Shown piece after piece: positions 9,231 through 18,741 of a DNA stretch of 64,000 nt; within the stretch, counting starts at the first letter, position 1; every line of letters starts with the position of its first letter. The notes under the pieces were generated by a model, which was given only the letters and a program-made list of their open reading frames with translations, was not told the origin of the DNA and did not search any database. The stretch is from Erythrophleum ivorense (lineage: Eukaryota > Streptophyta > Magnoliopsida > Fabales > Fabaceae), in NCBI GenBank assembly GCA_026724425.1, contig JAIUCV010000076.1, forward strand, positions 2,875,501 through 2,939,500, given 5' to 3'. Position numbers and translations under genes: made by a program.

Positions 9231-12200
9231 TTGTTTTTGATCTTTTTAGGTACACTCGATCGATTCTTACCTTGCATGCACAATACACGTTCGTGTAAGG
9301 ATAAGACTTTGATCCCGCTCAACCCTAACATCAACAAGCTACAAAGGAGAAAAACGATCAGTCTTCTGCAGAATCGCGTTGAAATGGATCCACAGGGTCA
9401 GAATCCGCAGAATCAGGTTCCACAGCGTCAGAATCCGCAGAATCAGGTTCCACAGGGTCAGAATCCGCAGAATCAGGTTCCACAGGGTCAGAATCCGCCG
9501 AATCACATCCCGCAAGCTGCACCTATCCAGAGGATACCACGGTGCATTGGAGCTGGTGATGCACCGAGCACACACGCTCAGAGACAAGGGATAGTTCCTC
9601 CCGCTGTGCAGAACAACAACTTTGAGATCAAGTCTAGTTTCATCTCCATGATTCAAAACAACAAGTTTCATGGACTCCCTATGGAAGACCCACTCGACCA
9701 CTTGGATGAGTTCGATCGCCTCTGTGGCCTCACCAAAATCAATGGAGTCAGTGAAGACAGTTTCAAGTTGCGTTTGTTCCCATTCTCTCTAGGGGACAAA
9801 GCTCATCGGTGGGAGAAAAATCTAACTCAGGGATCTATCACTTCCTGGAACGACTGCAAGAAAGCCTTTCTAGCAAAGTTCTTCTCTAACTCAAGAACTG
9901 CAAGGCTTAGGAACGATATCTCAGGATTCGTTCAAAAGAATGGAGAAACGTTCTCTGAAGCTTGGGAACGCTTCAAGAGCTACATTAATCAGTGCCCTCA
10001 CCATGGTTTCAGCATGGAGTCGCTTCTCAGCACTCTCTACAGAGGTGTGCAACAAAAAATCAGACAGATGCTTGATACAGTGAGCAATGGCAACTTCCTC
10101 AACAAGGATGTTCAGGAAGGTTGGGAACTGGTAGAAAATCTGGCACAATCGGACGGGAACTATAATGAAGACTACGACCGTACCCAGAGGGGATCGATCG
10201 AGTCCGATGAGAAGCACCGCAATGAGATCAAGGCCCTAAACGAGAAGATCGATAAGCTTTTAATGGTTCAGCAGAAGCACGTTCACTTCGTCACTGAGGA
10301 GGGCGACTACCTGATTGAAGACAGGGAGATCGACCCCACAACTGAGGAGTTATGCTACATCCAAAACCAAGGAGGTTACACAAAGGGGTTTGTCCCATTC
10401 AAACAACACCCCAATCTATCTTACCGAAGCACAAACGTGGCCAACCCCCAGGATCAAACATACCATCAGCAACAGCAAGCACCACCCAAGAACTTCATCC
10501 CTTACCCACAGAACCACACGTTCGTCCCAAAGCAGCAATTCCAAGGAGGATTCCAACAACAGCAAGCACCACCAGGATTTCTACCTCAGCCGCAAGCGGT
10601 CGCTCCAGCTGCACCAGAGATCGACATGAAGGCAATGCTTCAGCAACTTCTGCAAGGTCAAGCTAACGGAGCAATGGAAGCTAGCAAAAAGTTTGCAGAA
10701 ATAAACAACAAACTCGACTGCACCTACAATGATCTCAACTCCAAGATCGAAGCATTGAACAATAGGGTACAATTCATTGAGGGCAATCGAGCTTCACCTT
10801 CTACGGTCAAACCTACTGGACAACTCCCTGGAAAATCTGTTCAAAACCCGAAGGAGTATGCGCACTCGATCAGCGCTGTCACACTGAGGAACGGGAAAGA
10901 GCTACCTGAGCCAAAAGGCCTTTCTAAAGTCACTGAGGACAGCGATGCCCAAGGCGGGGAGGAGTTAGTCTCAGATGAGGTTCCGGTTGAAAACGAGGTT
11001 TCATCCGAACACAGCACGCCAGTAGATGAGCTCGATCGAGTTGCTGAAAGAAAGACCGCTCAGCCCACGCAAGCTGTAAAACCACCTGTTTCGAAAAGAA
11101 AGGAGACTGTCTTCGTTCCTCCTCCTTATAAGCCGCCGATGCCTTTTCCAGGTAGATTCAAGAAGGAGTTGATTGAAAAGTACAAGGCTTTGTTTGATAA
11201 GCAGATGGCAGAGATCGAGGTAAATATGCCGTTGCTGGACGCCTTCATGCTAGTCCCACCATATCAGAAATTCCTCAAGGATGCAATTCTGGAAAGAACC
11301 AAAAAAGTACAGGGAAAGGTAGTTCTGAGTCACGAATGCAGTGCTATAATTCAAAGGAGATCGATCCCACAGAAGTTAGGAGATCCAGGATCATTCACGC
11401 TACCTTGCTCGATTGGCCCTCTATCTTTCAACAATTGTCTGTGCGATTTAGGAGCATCAGTCAGTTTGATGCCTCTTTCAGTTGCAAAGAAACTTGGGTT
11501 TACCAAGTACAAAGCTTGCCGGATCTCTCTTGTCCTGGCAGACAGAAGCGTTAGGATCCCCCACGGTCTTCTTGAAGATCTGCCTGTTCGAATTGGTAAC
11601 GTTGACGTTCCAACAGACTTTGTAGTTTTAGAAATGGAGGAAGAACCGAAGGATCCTCTCATTCTTGGGAGACCTTTCTTAGCTACAGCTGGAGCAGTCA
11701 TTGACGTGAGGAAGGGCATGATCAATCTGAATTTGGGAAAAGATCTGAGTATGAAGTTCGATGTTAAGGATTCGATGCGAAAACCGACGATAGATGGGCA
11801 GGTTTTCTACATTGAGATGATGGATAAACTAGCGGACGAGTTTTTGGAGGAGCTACTTGTGGAAGATCACCTACAGACGGCGCTGACTAAGAATAGTGGA
11901 GGTGGGTACCTTCACAAAGAAACTGTCTGCTATGAGAAGTTCCTGGACTCTCACAAAGCAGTAAATGGAGCAGATGCCTTCGAAGATTTGGTTGGATCGA
12001 GTGCAGAACACGTGGCAGCAGAAACGATAGATCTGGCTCGCGTTCGACTGTCCCACTCGACCCCTCCGCCTCAGAGCTCGATCGAGCCTATGCACAACAG
12101 CTCCGACGATTGGTCCAATCTCAAAGCCCCCAAAGTCGACCTCAAACCACTACTACCGAAAGGGCTAAGGATTCACCTCGAAAACGAATCACACTCTAGC

Positions 12201-12443
12201 ATCAAACCACAAATGAGATTGCACCCTAACTGGAAAGAAGTGGTTAAAAAGGAGATCCTTAAATTGCTTGACGCTGGTGTGATCTATCCTAGTACTGAGG
12301 TCTCACCATTTGGAGCGGTCACTCTGATCATCAAAGAAGGGGCTCCTTTCACAGTCAACGGGCAAAGGGTTACGCTTTATCTTGCAGACTACACAATCCC
12401 GGAGGGAACATCGATTCCTCTCTGTGAGCCACCCCAAGCCTGA
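9231..12443 (+). CDS. Gag-protease polyprotein with RT stub fused to integrase C-terminal tail
   Basis: An uninterrupted 1,070-codon frame. The real start could be the Met at 9276 (MHNTRSCKDK), typical for Athila gag. Residues about 51-95 contain four 10-residue PQGQNPQNQV-like repeats. The gag core spans about 130-290 (WEKNLTQGSITSWNDCKKAF, FSEAWERFKSYI). A Q-rich linker follows. A retroviral-type aspartic protease is seen at about 737-840 with CDLGASVSLMPLS and the second motif ILGRPFLATAGA. The start of reverse transcriptase (KPLLPKGLRIHLE, ILKLLDAGVIYPS) is at about 985-1025 and is followed at once by a tail (SPFGAVTLI, FTVNGQRV, IPEGTSIPLCEPPQA) that in full Athila elements closes the integrase. 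YxDD, RNase H and the integrase core are absent. The frame is preserved across the junction, so a clean deletion is likely. A role as gag donor is inference. Confidence 0.9.
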   Translation: MFLIFLGTLDRFLPCMHNTRSCKDKTLIPLNPNINKLQRRKTISLLQNRVEMDPQGQNPQNQVPQRQNPQNQVPQGQNPQNQVPQGQNPPNHIPQAAPIQRIPRCIGAGDAPSTHAQRQGIVPPAVQNNNFEIKSSFISMIQNNKFHGLPMEDPLDHLDEFDRLCGLTKINGVSEDSFKLRLFPFSLGDKAHRWEKNLTQGSITSWNDCKKAFLAKFFSNSRTARLRNDISGFVQKNGETFSEAWERFKSYINQCPHHGFSMESLLSTLYRGVQQKIRQMLDTVSNGNFLNKDVQEGWELVENLAQSDGNYNEDYDRTQRGSIESDEKHRNEIKALNEKIDKLLMVQQKHVHFVTEEGDYLIEDREIDPTTEELCYIQNQGGYTKGFVPFKQHPNLSYRSTNVANPQDQTYHQQQQAPPKNFIPYPQNHTFVPKQQFQGGFQQQQAPPGFLPQPQAVAPAAPEIDMKAMLQQLLQGQANGAMEASKKFAEINNKLDCTYNDLNSKIEALNNRVQFIEGNRASPSTVKPTGQLPGKSVQNPKEYAHSISAVTLRNGKELPEPKGLSKVTEDSDAQGGEELVSDEVPVENEVSSEHSTPVDELDRVAERKTAQPTQAVKPPVSKRKETVFVPPPYKPPMPFPGRFKKELIEKYKALFDKQMAEIEVNMPLLDAFMLVPPYQKFLKDAILERTKKVQGKVVLSHECSAIIQRRSIPQKLGDPGSFTLPCSIGPLSFNNCLCDLGASVSLMPLSVAKKLGFTKYKACRISLVLADRSVRIPHGLLEDLPVRIGNVDVPTDFVVLEMEEEPKDPLILGRPFLATAGAVIDVRKGMINLNLGKDLSMKFDVKDSMRKPTIDGQVFYIEMMDKLADEFLEELLVEDHLQTALTKNSGGGYLHKETVCYEKFLDSHKAVNGADAFEDLVGSSAEHVAAETIDLARVRLSHSTPPPQSSIEPMHNSSDDWSNLKAPKVDLKPLLPKGLRIHLENESHSSIKPQMRLHPNWKEVVKKEILKLLDAGVIYPSTEVSPFGAVTLIIKEGAPFTVNGQRVTLYLADYTIPEGTSIPLCEPPQA

Positions 12444-12825
12444 TAAATGAAGGAAGTCAAGCTTAGAGACTTAAAACAAGCTCACTTGGGAGGAAGTCCC
12501 ATGTCTATCCTGTATATATTTTCGTTTCTGGTTATTTTTAATTTGTCTTCTAGTGTTTTTGGCTGACAGGTCACAAAACAAGGTTTGAGCACGAAGCAAT
12601 CAGATCGATCGAGTCGCTCGACCACCCGATCGAACTTGACCACTCATACCAGCTCGACCGAACGAGCCCCTAACAGTCCACTCTAACTATACCCCTTATT
12701 GTACCATCCGTTTTAGTCTTGCATTTTCTTTGATTTTTCTTGAATCTTCTTTTCAGACTTTTATTACACTAGGGACCGTGTAATTCAATTTGGGGGGAAG
12801 GTTCAGGATTCATGCATTTCGAATT

Positions 12826-12865
<40 letters not shown>

Positions 12866-14147
12866 CATGTTAGATTGCATTGCATTTTGAGATCGAGTCT
12901 AGGCATTCATATAGAACTTTTGCACTTGCATAGGGGGCTAGGATGATTATAACCTTGTAAGCATGTTAATGAAGTGGAAAATTTCAGTGCCCTCGTTATT
13001 AGTTCTTTGAGTGCATAACCAATTGAGTCTGAGCGCATAATGTGAATTGAAGTCATTCTCCATTTATCTGAACCTAATTGATTGACAATTATCTTGTTGT
13101 GCACTGCGGTCGAGCTCATGGGTACTCTATACATATCTGGATTTTCTTATATCTGTTTGCCATTCTTGTTAATCCAGGTAGCTGATTCCCACTTTTGGAA
13201 CAGTATCCACGCCCTCTAACCAGCCTTTCTTTCCAGCCTTGACTATTTACTGAGTGGTAAGCCTATTTCCTGGTTTGAGCTGGGGAGAAAGTGTTAGGAT
13301 TAGGACCCACAAGAGTGAAATTCCATATAGGTCTGATTCACGCTTTCTGAGTCAGTTAGATCTAAGTTTGGGGGTGCTACATTTTAAGCTCGATCGTGCT
13401 CCTCTTTGACGTTAAGGAAAATTGAGATAGAGTCAGAAAGGAAGATAAGGAGTTAGAGTCTAAGGGAATTAGAAGCAGTGTAGTGTATGGCAGCTTTAGC
13501 TCTAGCTCTTCGTGTAACTAGACCGGTTCGAAAAAAAAAAAAAAAAAAAAAAAAAAAAGAAACTAGAGCCTGTGTATATATTTAGGAACCGAGTTTAGAT
13601 AGAGCTGCAGCCATTGAGTAAAAGAAAGGAAGTTATTCCCTTAGAACATTAAAAAGGAGAGAATGAGCTCAATCAAATCTATCTCAAGAAAAAAAAAAAA
13701 GGGGTAGAACTAGGAACAGTTCTGGGTTATTTATAGATAGATGGGATTGATCTCTTGTACGCATCAGTTGGTCTTTACCTTTAGCATTCTCCTAAAGCTC
13801 ACTCCTGTTTTTTTTTTTTTTTGAGAGAACCCCGTTGCTTTTATGAAGAACTAAAACCACTTGAGAGGGACAAACTCTGTCTCTAAAAAGCCTCACCCTT
13901 AGCCAAATGAGTTCGATTTAGGTGCACAGCTCGATTCACCAGTTACTTGTAATTGAATGTTAAGGAGATTGACTGAGATTTTATGATTGACTCTATCACA
14001 TTGCGCCTTAGAACTAGTAACTAGGACATTGATTTTATCCTCTTTATTGGCATGTTTTGGTTCTGAGTCCCCACCTTCAAACCTCACTTCTATGACCTGG
14101 TCGCGCTTGTTTGCTTGAGGGCAAGCAAAGACTAAGTTTGGGGGTGT
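12444..14147. other. 3' non-coding internal region of the Athila-like element
   Basis: No open frame of note. It contains A-tracts at 12827-12863 and 13531-13558, a T-tract near 13808-13822, several GATCGAGCTCGA-like words also present in the LTRs, and a second purine-rich TTTGGGGGGAAGG tract near 12789-12801. In Athila elements this region carries an env-like ORF or long non-coding sequence; no env-like ORF is seen here. Confidence 0.75.
14131..14147 (+). other. Polypurine tract
   Basis: ACTAAGTTTGGGGGTGT immediately precedes the 3' LTR. The phrase AAGTTTGGGGGTG is characteristic of Athila-like elements and primes plus-strand DNA synthesis. Confidence 0.8.
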
Positions 14148-15685
14148 TGATGTGTTCATAGTTTGCATGTTTTTAGCATTCGATTTCGCATGTTTTTTGC
14201 ATTCATAATCATTCATTTGCATTGTTTTCACTCACCTTCACTCATATTTCGCATTTAGTATGTTTAGGACTAGCACTCTTGCATCTTGTACATTTGTGTC
14301 AGTTTTAGGTGCTTTCTGGAGTGGAGTGATGGAGTGGAGCGAGATCAAGCTGCTCTGTAACGGGAGTGATCGAGCTAAGGTGATCAACCTGAAAGTAGAG
14401 CGAGATGGAGCTGAAGATCGAGTGACGAGATCAAGCCGGGGTACAACTGAACGCGCTCGAGCGCTCGCTACATGCGGGATCTATCGAGTTCGCCACATGC
14501 GGGATCTATCGAGTTCGCCACATGCGGGATCTATCGAGTTCGCTGCATACGGGTTCGATCGAGCTGGGCCTAATTGAGTGGGCTTGGTCGCGCTGGCGTC
14601 GAGCCTGAGAGATCCAGCCCATTACGGAGACCAACCTGTTTCAGCCTATTTTCCTTTTTCTTTTATTTTCTTTTTCTTAGGTTTTTCTTTTGTACTATAA
14701 ATAGAGAGGTGAACCTTTTCACCAAGGACGTTCGGTTTTTTATCATCACTTCATTCGAGAAACCAAGTTGTAATTCAGATTTCTTTTGAGTTTTAAGTAT
14801 TTTAGCGTTCTCGAATCTATCTCTTTGTTTGATTCCTATTATGCAATCTATCTCTTTTGATTTTGAATTATGTCTCATGAGTTCTAGCGAGTAGTTTCCT
14901 TTAAGTTTCTAGGGATGGGATAGATCCGTAACGAACCCTAGCGTGGTCGAGTTGCTTAAGATTTGATTTCTAATAGATCCCTTCTGGATTAGTGATCTTA
15001 AAACCGGATTCTGTCTGATCAACTCTATCTGGATCTTAGACATCTCCGCACTCGCGAGGTGTTCGTTGAGATGTCCGAACTAGCTGATTCAGAGATTTAC
15101 TGTTCTAGCTTAAGGGATTAGATGTCTAGAGAGTATTTTGACTCTATCGAACCTGAACTTAATGCTTGCTTGTGTTTTCTTCGCTAATGATGATTAGGTC
15201 TTGAGAAATCACTAGGTTGTTGATCTCTTTCACGAAAGTGAATTGATCTTGTTTATTGAGTTCGTTGTTGAGGGATTAGCCCTTGTTTGGGTTTGTTAAG
15301 CAACGAGATCACGTTAGGAGCAGTTACAGATCGATTACCCCATCCTTAGGAGCTTTGCTTTTCTCTGATATTTTCACCTGTTATTTTACTGCTTTTATTT
15401 CGATTGCACTAATCTCTGACTTGATCGAATTCGTTTTCCGCTGTTTGCGTTTCATGTTGCCCTAGATCGATCGAGTCGATAGCGAACTCGATCGCTTCAC
15501 TGTTCTGTTCTAGCAGAGTCGAGTAGCGACTCGATCTCTTCACCACAAACTGATAGATTTGGCTTGAATTAAGTAGTTCTGTCATATCTTGATTGCTAGC
15601 ATCACACCTGATTGGATTGATACCTAAAGTATTGCTGCGATAGATACATTGCTTTAGGATAATTGATAGAAAAATCCTAGTATCA
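14148..15685 (+). repeat. 3' LTR of the Athila-like element
   Basis: 1,538 bp, the same length as the 5' LTR and collinear without indels. It has the same triplicate repeat (14470-14544) and TATA box (14696-14704). It is followed by the target duplication CAGTT (15686-15690). Confidence 0.93.
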
Positions 15686-15690
15686 CAGTT

Positions 15691-16303
15691 TGACACCAAA
15701 GGCGCAAGAAAATTTGTCGAAAAACTTTGAAGTGTCAGGGGGTTTTGGAGTTCGACGTATAAATGGGAACGAGTTCGAGGTTCGGGACAAGACTGGTGTC
15801 CCTTACCATGTTGATTTGGGTAACAAGAACTGCAGCTGCTGTGAGTTTCAGATGCTACGCAACCCGTGCGCCCATGCCGTCGCGGCGGCCGTCCGATCAA
15901 AGACAAGAGTGGACACTTTGGTTAATTATGAGTACACGGCTGATTTCTGGCGTTTGGCTTACGCGCAAAGTATTTATCCAGTGTCTAAGGTAACCGCAGA
16001 AGACCAGATTACTGACGCTATTCAGGACATGCACCTTGGTCCGCCGTCGAAGCGCCGCCCTCCCGGCCGTCCAAGGAAGCAGAGGTTCTTGTCACGAGGA
16101 GAATTTCAGGTAAAAACATTATATTGTTGTGATAGGAAAAAAGTTATATGGGTAAATATGTTGTTGTATATATCTTATTGATTGTTGGTGGTTAAATTGT
16201 TTATTATCTTTGTACTCAGGGAGGTGTACGCAGACGTTTGGTAATATGCGGGCGGTGCGGTCTTTTGGGCCACAACCGGGTCACATGTAAGATGCCCATC
16301 TAG
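15691..16303 (+). pseudogene. MULE transposase, C-terminal part (SWIM zinc finger and zinc knuckle)
   Basis: The frame resumes after the Athila-like insertion (SSS-L-TPKAQENLSKNFEVS) and stays open to 16109. An intron at 16110-16219 (GTAAAA..CAG) and a last exon at 16220-16303 ending in TAG follow. The SWIM domain is seen as NKNCSCCEFQMLRNPCAHAVAAA (CxC then CxH). The last exon encodes CGRCGLLGHNRVTC, a CCHC-type zinc knuckle. A basic PPGRPRKQR stretch between them may act as an AT-hook or nuclear signal. This part alone has no disabling mutation. Confidence 0.88.
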
Positions 16304-17227
16304 TTTGGGTAGCTGTGCATGAGGGGGGCGATGAAGGAAAGTGTGTGCGGTTAAAGGACATGGTAGTGACGGATACAATTTTCCAATCGAAAGTGTTGTG
16401 TGTGCGGTTAAAGGACATGGTAGTCGTTATTAGGTGAACTACAATTTTCATGTTTGTGTTGTTTTACGGCTAAATCCCAAATATCTATGTAATATAGTAT
16501 GTGTTTTCTGGTTCTGAATAAAATTGCCCCCCTTTTATGACAGCTTGTTTCAAATGAAAACATCAATGTTAGCATATATAACTATAAAGTTAACTTTCTA
16601 CAAAAGGTGAATATAAACATGTCAACTTCTTGGTTACTTGGTATAAGATAGTTTGTACGAAAGACTTAAATAAACATGTAAATTTCTTGGTTATCGGTTA
16701 ATATACTTGTTAACAAACTAACATTAAGATTGTCTCGGTCCCTGGTGTGTAACAAATGAAACATGTCAACTATTGATTATCGGTTAATATATTGGTTAAC
16801 GAATATAAACATTACAACAGTTACGTTTTTCGGGAGACCAAACAAAAGGTTTTAAAGTTAACATGTAAAATTTCTTGGTTATCGGTTAATATACTTGTTA
16901 ATGCATTGATATAAAAATTGTCTCGACCCCGGTGTTTAATAAATGAAACATGTCGACTATTGATTATCGGTTAATATATAGTTTACTAAATATAAACATA
17001 AAATTAACGTCTAACCTATATGATTATATAACCAACATCTACAGATACGTTATGCGGAAAACCAGACAAAAGGTTTTAAAACAAGACTAATTGGGTATTA
17101 AACCGATAGTTCAAAAGTTTTGGTCTAACATAATAATTGACTGGATAAAAAAAATCAGAGTTTCCCCAAAGGGGGTGCAGAAAGAATAATAACATGGTTT
17201 TGGATGGCGAGTCTGGAGTCGAATGGG
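16304..17227. other. MULE spacer between the convergent genes
   Basis: AT-rich non-coding DNA between the transposase stop and the ULP-like gene stop, mainly occupied by the long direct repeat at 16673-17046. The two genes' 3' ends face each other here, so it probably holds both polyadenylation regions. Confidence 0.6.
16673..17046. repeat. Two direct repeats of about 187 bp
   Basis: Copies at about 16673-16859 and 16860-17046. Both contain AACATGTAAA, CTTGGTTATCGGTTAATAT, TTGTCTCG, a run like AATGAAACATGTC, and a second TTATCGGTTAATATA. The copies have drifted by substitutions and small indels. Confidence 0.75.
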
Positions 17228-17738
17228 CTACGCTGTCTTTGAGTACCCTTCGAAGAACATTACGGCGAGCTTCTGAGCTTCGATTTGTAACGATTCCGGT
17301 CTGATGCATTTGCACCCATCCAAGCCAGCGATGGCGTGCGACTGCATTAGCAGCACATATGTTACTCCAGAATCTTTTGGATTGGAGTTTTGGGTATACC
17401 TTTGACTCTGTTTACGGTATATGGTTCTTCCGCATGAAGAACATCTCCGGAAGAAACTCTGTATCTCGCTTGAGTAAGTAAGGCAGCATCTTTGCAAGCG
17501 GAGCAAAGTCCTGCTTCGTCAGTCTGTCGGTGCGCATTGCGGTGTGGCAGTCCATAATTTCGACAGCTGCAGCTTCCTTATCCACGCAAACTCCAACCCA
17601 ATGCTGCTTGTCAACAATGAATGGGAAGTAGATACGGTCGAATGTTGGGGGCTCCTCATCCTCCATCCCGAAATAGTCAACAACCACATCAGGCCATTTG
17701 AAGTTTCGTTTGTCCTTCAATGCAGTGCGCATGAACTT
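17228..17738 (-). pseudogene. ULP1-like C48 peptidase domain of the MULE (3' part of the gene)
   Basis: Read on the minus strand from 17738: FMRTALKDKRNFKWPDVVVDYF, then DRIYFPFIVDKQHWVGVCVD (the C48 His) and EIMDCHTAMRTD (the acidic partner), then a frameshift near 17420 into SNPKDSGVTYVLLMQSHAIAG and a stop at 17228-17230. In active Ulp1 peptidases the nucleophile sits in a DCG motif; the aligned tripeptide here is DSG, so the Cys seems to be missing. ULP1-type proteases remove SUMO; this copy should be inactive. Its 5' continuation lies beyond the Copia insertion at 23526, and the frame matches across it (KRHSKF-MRTALKD). Confidence 0.8.
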
Positions 17739-18226
17739 TGTTGAGATTTGATCCGATATCCGATAGCTAATCCGATTCTCTAGATAATTGCAGGAAAGTA
17801 AAAGGCAAGGACAATTTGCTAACCCAGTGTTCGTTTCCTACTCACTGGGGGAAGGAACCGCGCCTTCCGTCGCATCCACTATCACGGAGAAAAGAATCAA
17901 AGGATTACAGAGATTCCGATTTACCGGAAACCTCAAGATCAAGCTCGATAATAGAATAAGGTATAAGGAAGTCTCGATAAGCCTATCTTACTCCTCTCTC
18001 TCTTATTCTCTCTCTCTATGAGCTCTCTTTCTCTCTCTTATTCTTTCTTCTCTCCTCTGCGTATTCTTGTTACAGGGGTTGTTAGATTGAAGACGATGAA
18101 GACCTTTTATAATTGTTGACCAACCAGCTGGGCTTCTCACGTGAAACAAACTGGCTGGCTCCTTGTGAGTGTCGGTGTAACTCTGGGCCTGGGCCCATTC
18201 GGTGATTGGTGCTGAGCCCATTTACA
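17739..18226 (-). repeat. 3' LTR of the Copia element
   Basis: 488 bp with a CT-rich microsatellite block (about 17990-18055). It has one extra GGCT relative to the other LTR. Confidence 0.92.
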
Positions 18227-18741
18227 ATCTCCACCTGTTCAGACCAAACTCCGAAACCTCCGTCATTTAACCTAACACTCAACCTTGACTTCTCCGCTTC
18301 TCTCTCCGCAACAAGAGACTGATGCGGCGACTTCAATCAACCCGCATCCGCCGGTAAACTATGCACGCCGGCTCCGGAATCACATCAGGTATCTTCTTGA
18401 GGGCCTTCGATCTCCGCACTAAGCATCAATCAATTCCTCCTGCCTATTTGATTCCTTTTTTTTTCTTCCCCGACTTTTCACTTCTTTTGCAGATCCAGGA
18501 GAACAAGATGAATCCAGACCTCCTCTGCTCAGAAAACCCAGGTAACCACAACTCTTAACCCAGAAAAACCTTCTCGCAAACTCTTTTCCTCTGATCTGAT
18601 AAAATCCCTGAAAACTCAGAAAAATAAACCAATACTGAATCTTCCCTGATCTTCTCTTCACAGATACTCCACCTGGAACTGAAGAATCCCTCAGCTCCTT
18701 CACGCTCAACAGGTAACCCTTACCTGGAGCCAACCAGCTTC
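18227..18741 (-). other. Copia 3' internal non-coding segment
   Basis: Lies between the end of the RNase H frame and the 3' LTR. On the minus strand the purine-rich CTGAACAGGTGGAGAT just before the LTR (18227-18242) is the likely polypurine tract. No other feature seen. Confidence 0.6.

Larger units (their letters stand above)
7580..15685 (+). mobile_element. Athila-like LTR retrotransposon, internally deleted and non-autonomous
   Basis: The element has two 1,538-bp LTRs (7580-9117 and 14148-15685), TG..CA ends, and the target duplication CAGTT at 7575-7579 and 15686-15690. The primer site matches tRNA-Asp, and the polypurine tract AAGTTTGGGGGTG is Athila-like. A single long ORF codes for gag, protease, a stub of reverse transcriptase and then an integrase-like tail. 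Polymerase, RNase H and the integrase core are missing. The LTRs differ at six positions by eye (about 0.4 percent), so the insertion is very recent compared with everything around it. The intact gag-protease frame and intact priming sites are compatible with mobilisation in trans by a full element elsewhere; this is an inference. Confidence 0.9.

Noticed and set aside
9339..9701. Repeat-rich antisense frame with WNLILRILTL units
   Set aside because: It is the reverse complement of the gag PQGQNPQNQV repeats.
12444..14147. Search for an env-like gene in the Athila-like element
   Set aside because: No open frame with signal peptide or membrane segment is present; the region is non-coding with A-tracts.
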